Assembly: GCF_001983995.1 (NCBI RefSeq)
Contig: NZ_CP019450.1
Span: 2,108,001 to 2,172,000 of the forward strand
Direction of reading: 5' to 3'
Length of the DNA stretch: 64,000 nt
Origin: Halioglobus japonicus
GTDB lineage: Bacteria > Pseudomonadota > Gammaproteobacteria > Pseudomonadales > Halieaceae
Shown: positions 63,611 to 64,000 of the stretch, piece after piece
How positions within the stretch are numbered: the first letter of the stretch is position 1
How the letters are laid out: each line of letters starts with the position of its first letter
The notes under the pieces: model-generated
The model's database searches: none
Seen by the model: the letters and a program-made list of their open reading frames with translations, nothing else
Told to the model about the DNA's origin: nothing
Position numbers and translations under genes: made by a program

Positions 63611-64000
63611 TCAGGGTCCGGTGGCCTCGTCCAGCAGCTCAATCCAGTGCTTTACGGGAACCTCAGCGGCCTCGCCGAGATGGAGCTGGCAGCCCACGTT
63701 GGCGGTGGCGATCACGGCAGGGCTATCGCCGGTCAGGGCATCGATTTTCTGCGCTCGCAGGCGCTCGCTGGTGTCCGCCTGAAGTATAGAGTATGTGCCG
63801 GCGGAGCCACAGCACAGGTGGTCATCGCGGGTGCAGGCCAGCGTAAAGCCAGCTCTACGGAGGATCTCCCTTGTCGTGTCTGGCTGTTGCAGGGCGTGTT
63901 GCTGGCTACAGGGGATATGCAGGGCGATCTTGTCCTCGCCGCGCACGGCGCGGGTTTGCAGTAGGCTCAGGTCCTGCTGCAAGAGAAACGCCGCCAGGTC
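63611..64000 (-). CDS. glcF: Glycolate oxidase iron-sulfur subunit, C-terminal part (gene runs off the right edge)
   Basis: The last 129 residues are present, in frame from base 64000 to a stop at 63611. Landmarks are IALHIPCSQQHALQQP, the LCCGSAGTY cluster-binding motif near the end, and ATANVGCQLHLG and VKHWIELLDEA, matching E. coli GlcF. The subunit passes electrons from the FAD subunits of glycolate oxidase to the respiratory chain. The N-terminal ferredoxin-like clusters lie outside the window. Confidence 0.9.
   Translation of the reverse strand, partial: DLAAFLLQQDLSLLQTRAVRGEDKIALHIPCSQQHALQQPDTTREILRRAGFTLACTRDDHLCCGSAGTYSILQADTSERLRAQKIDALTGDSPAVIATANVGCQLHLGEAAEVPVKHWIELLDEATGP

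Noticed and set aside
1..64000. CRISPR array, prophage, insertion sequence or integron
   Set aside because: No regular direct repeats with spacers, no transposase or integrase and no phage structural genes were found on reading both strands.

Overview
The window is a chromosomal segment of a gammaproteobacterium, probably a marine, lipid- and amino-acid-oxidising heterotroph of the Cellvibrionales/Halieaceae (OM60/NOR5) kind. This placement is inference from the gene set: ribosome modulation factor, the 180-kDa-class NAD-glutamate dehydrogenase, GlpG-type rhomboid, PepN, YghU, AlgZ/AlgR-like LytTR pair, the MoxR-Bat aerotolerance operon, several acyl-CoA enzymes and a TonB-dependent receptor. 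Coding density is high, with no phage, insertion sequence, CRISPR array or rRNA.

Layout. 1-4.5 kb: 5' part of a TonB receptor, then a MaoC hydratase / SDR / quinone-oxidoreductase-like operon and a small potassium channel. 4.5-12.7 kb: DsrE protein, aspartic protease, YghU, TPR lipoprotein, a LysR regulator divergent from an omega-amino-acid aminotransferase and an AEC permease, a PilZ protein, an acyl-CoA dehydrogenase. 12.9-19.4 kb: a plus-strand run with aldehyde dehydrogenase, glycerol kinase, a small zinc-ribbon protein, FkbM methyltransferase, nitroreductase, parvulin and HupE/UreJ. 19.4-26.5 kb: lipoprotein, YbfF-like esterase, two TetR regulators, and a GMC alcohol oxidase - aldehyde dehydrogenase - LysE operon. 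26.5-28.1 kb: an AT-rich gap with DnaA-box-like sites, queD, a tRNA-Val/tRNA-Asp operon with a very clear promoter and terminator, and decayed repeats of the tRNA-Asp tail. 28.1-33.9 kb: a Ser/Thr phospho-signalling island (TerB, membrane-FHA, PP2C phosphatase, Hanks kinase). 33.9-47.4 kb: LytTR two-component pair, Atm1-like ABC exporter, lipA, nadK-rhomboid, small conserved proteins, pepN. 47.4-54.3 kb: minus-strand MoxR-DUF58-DUF4381-BatA-BatB/C-BatD operon. 54.5-64 kb: NAD-glutamate dehydrogenase, rmf, a foldback repeat, a bactofilin, an acetyltransferase, an acyl-CoA synthetase and the end of glcF.

The most striking pattern is that eight otherwise normal genes (FkbM, GMC oxidase, FHA protein, Ser/Thr kinase, Atm1-like ABC, MoxR, DUF58, bactofilin) are each split by the apparent loss of exactly one base in or beside a short G or C run. 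Adding that base restores a canonical family motif and a normal length in each case. The simplest reading is systematic homopolymer under-calling in the assembly, so these genes are given as whole CDSs with the break noted. The most interesting biological items are the membrane-tethered kinase/phosphatase/FHA/TerB cluster, the PP2C gene with no conventional start codon, the 116-bp foldback near 60.0 kb, the tandem decayed tRNA-Asp tails at 27.7-28.1 kb, and the DnaA-box cluster at 26.6-26.8 kb.
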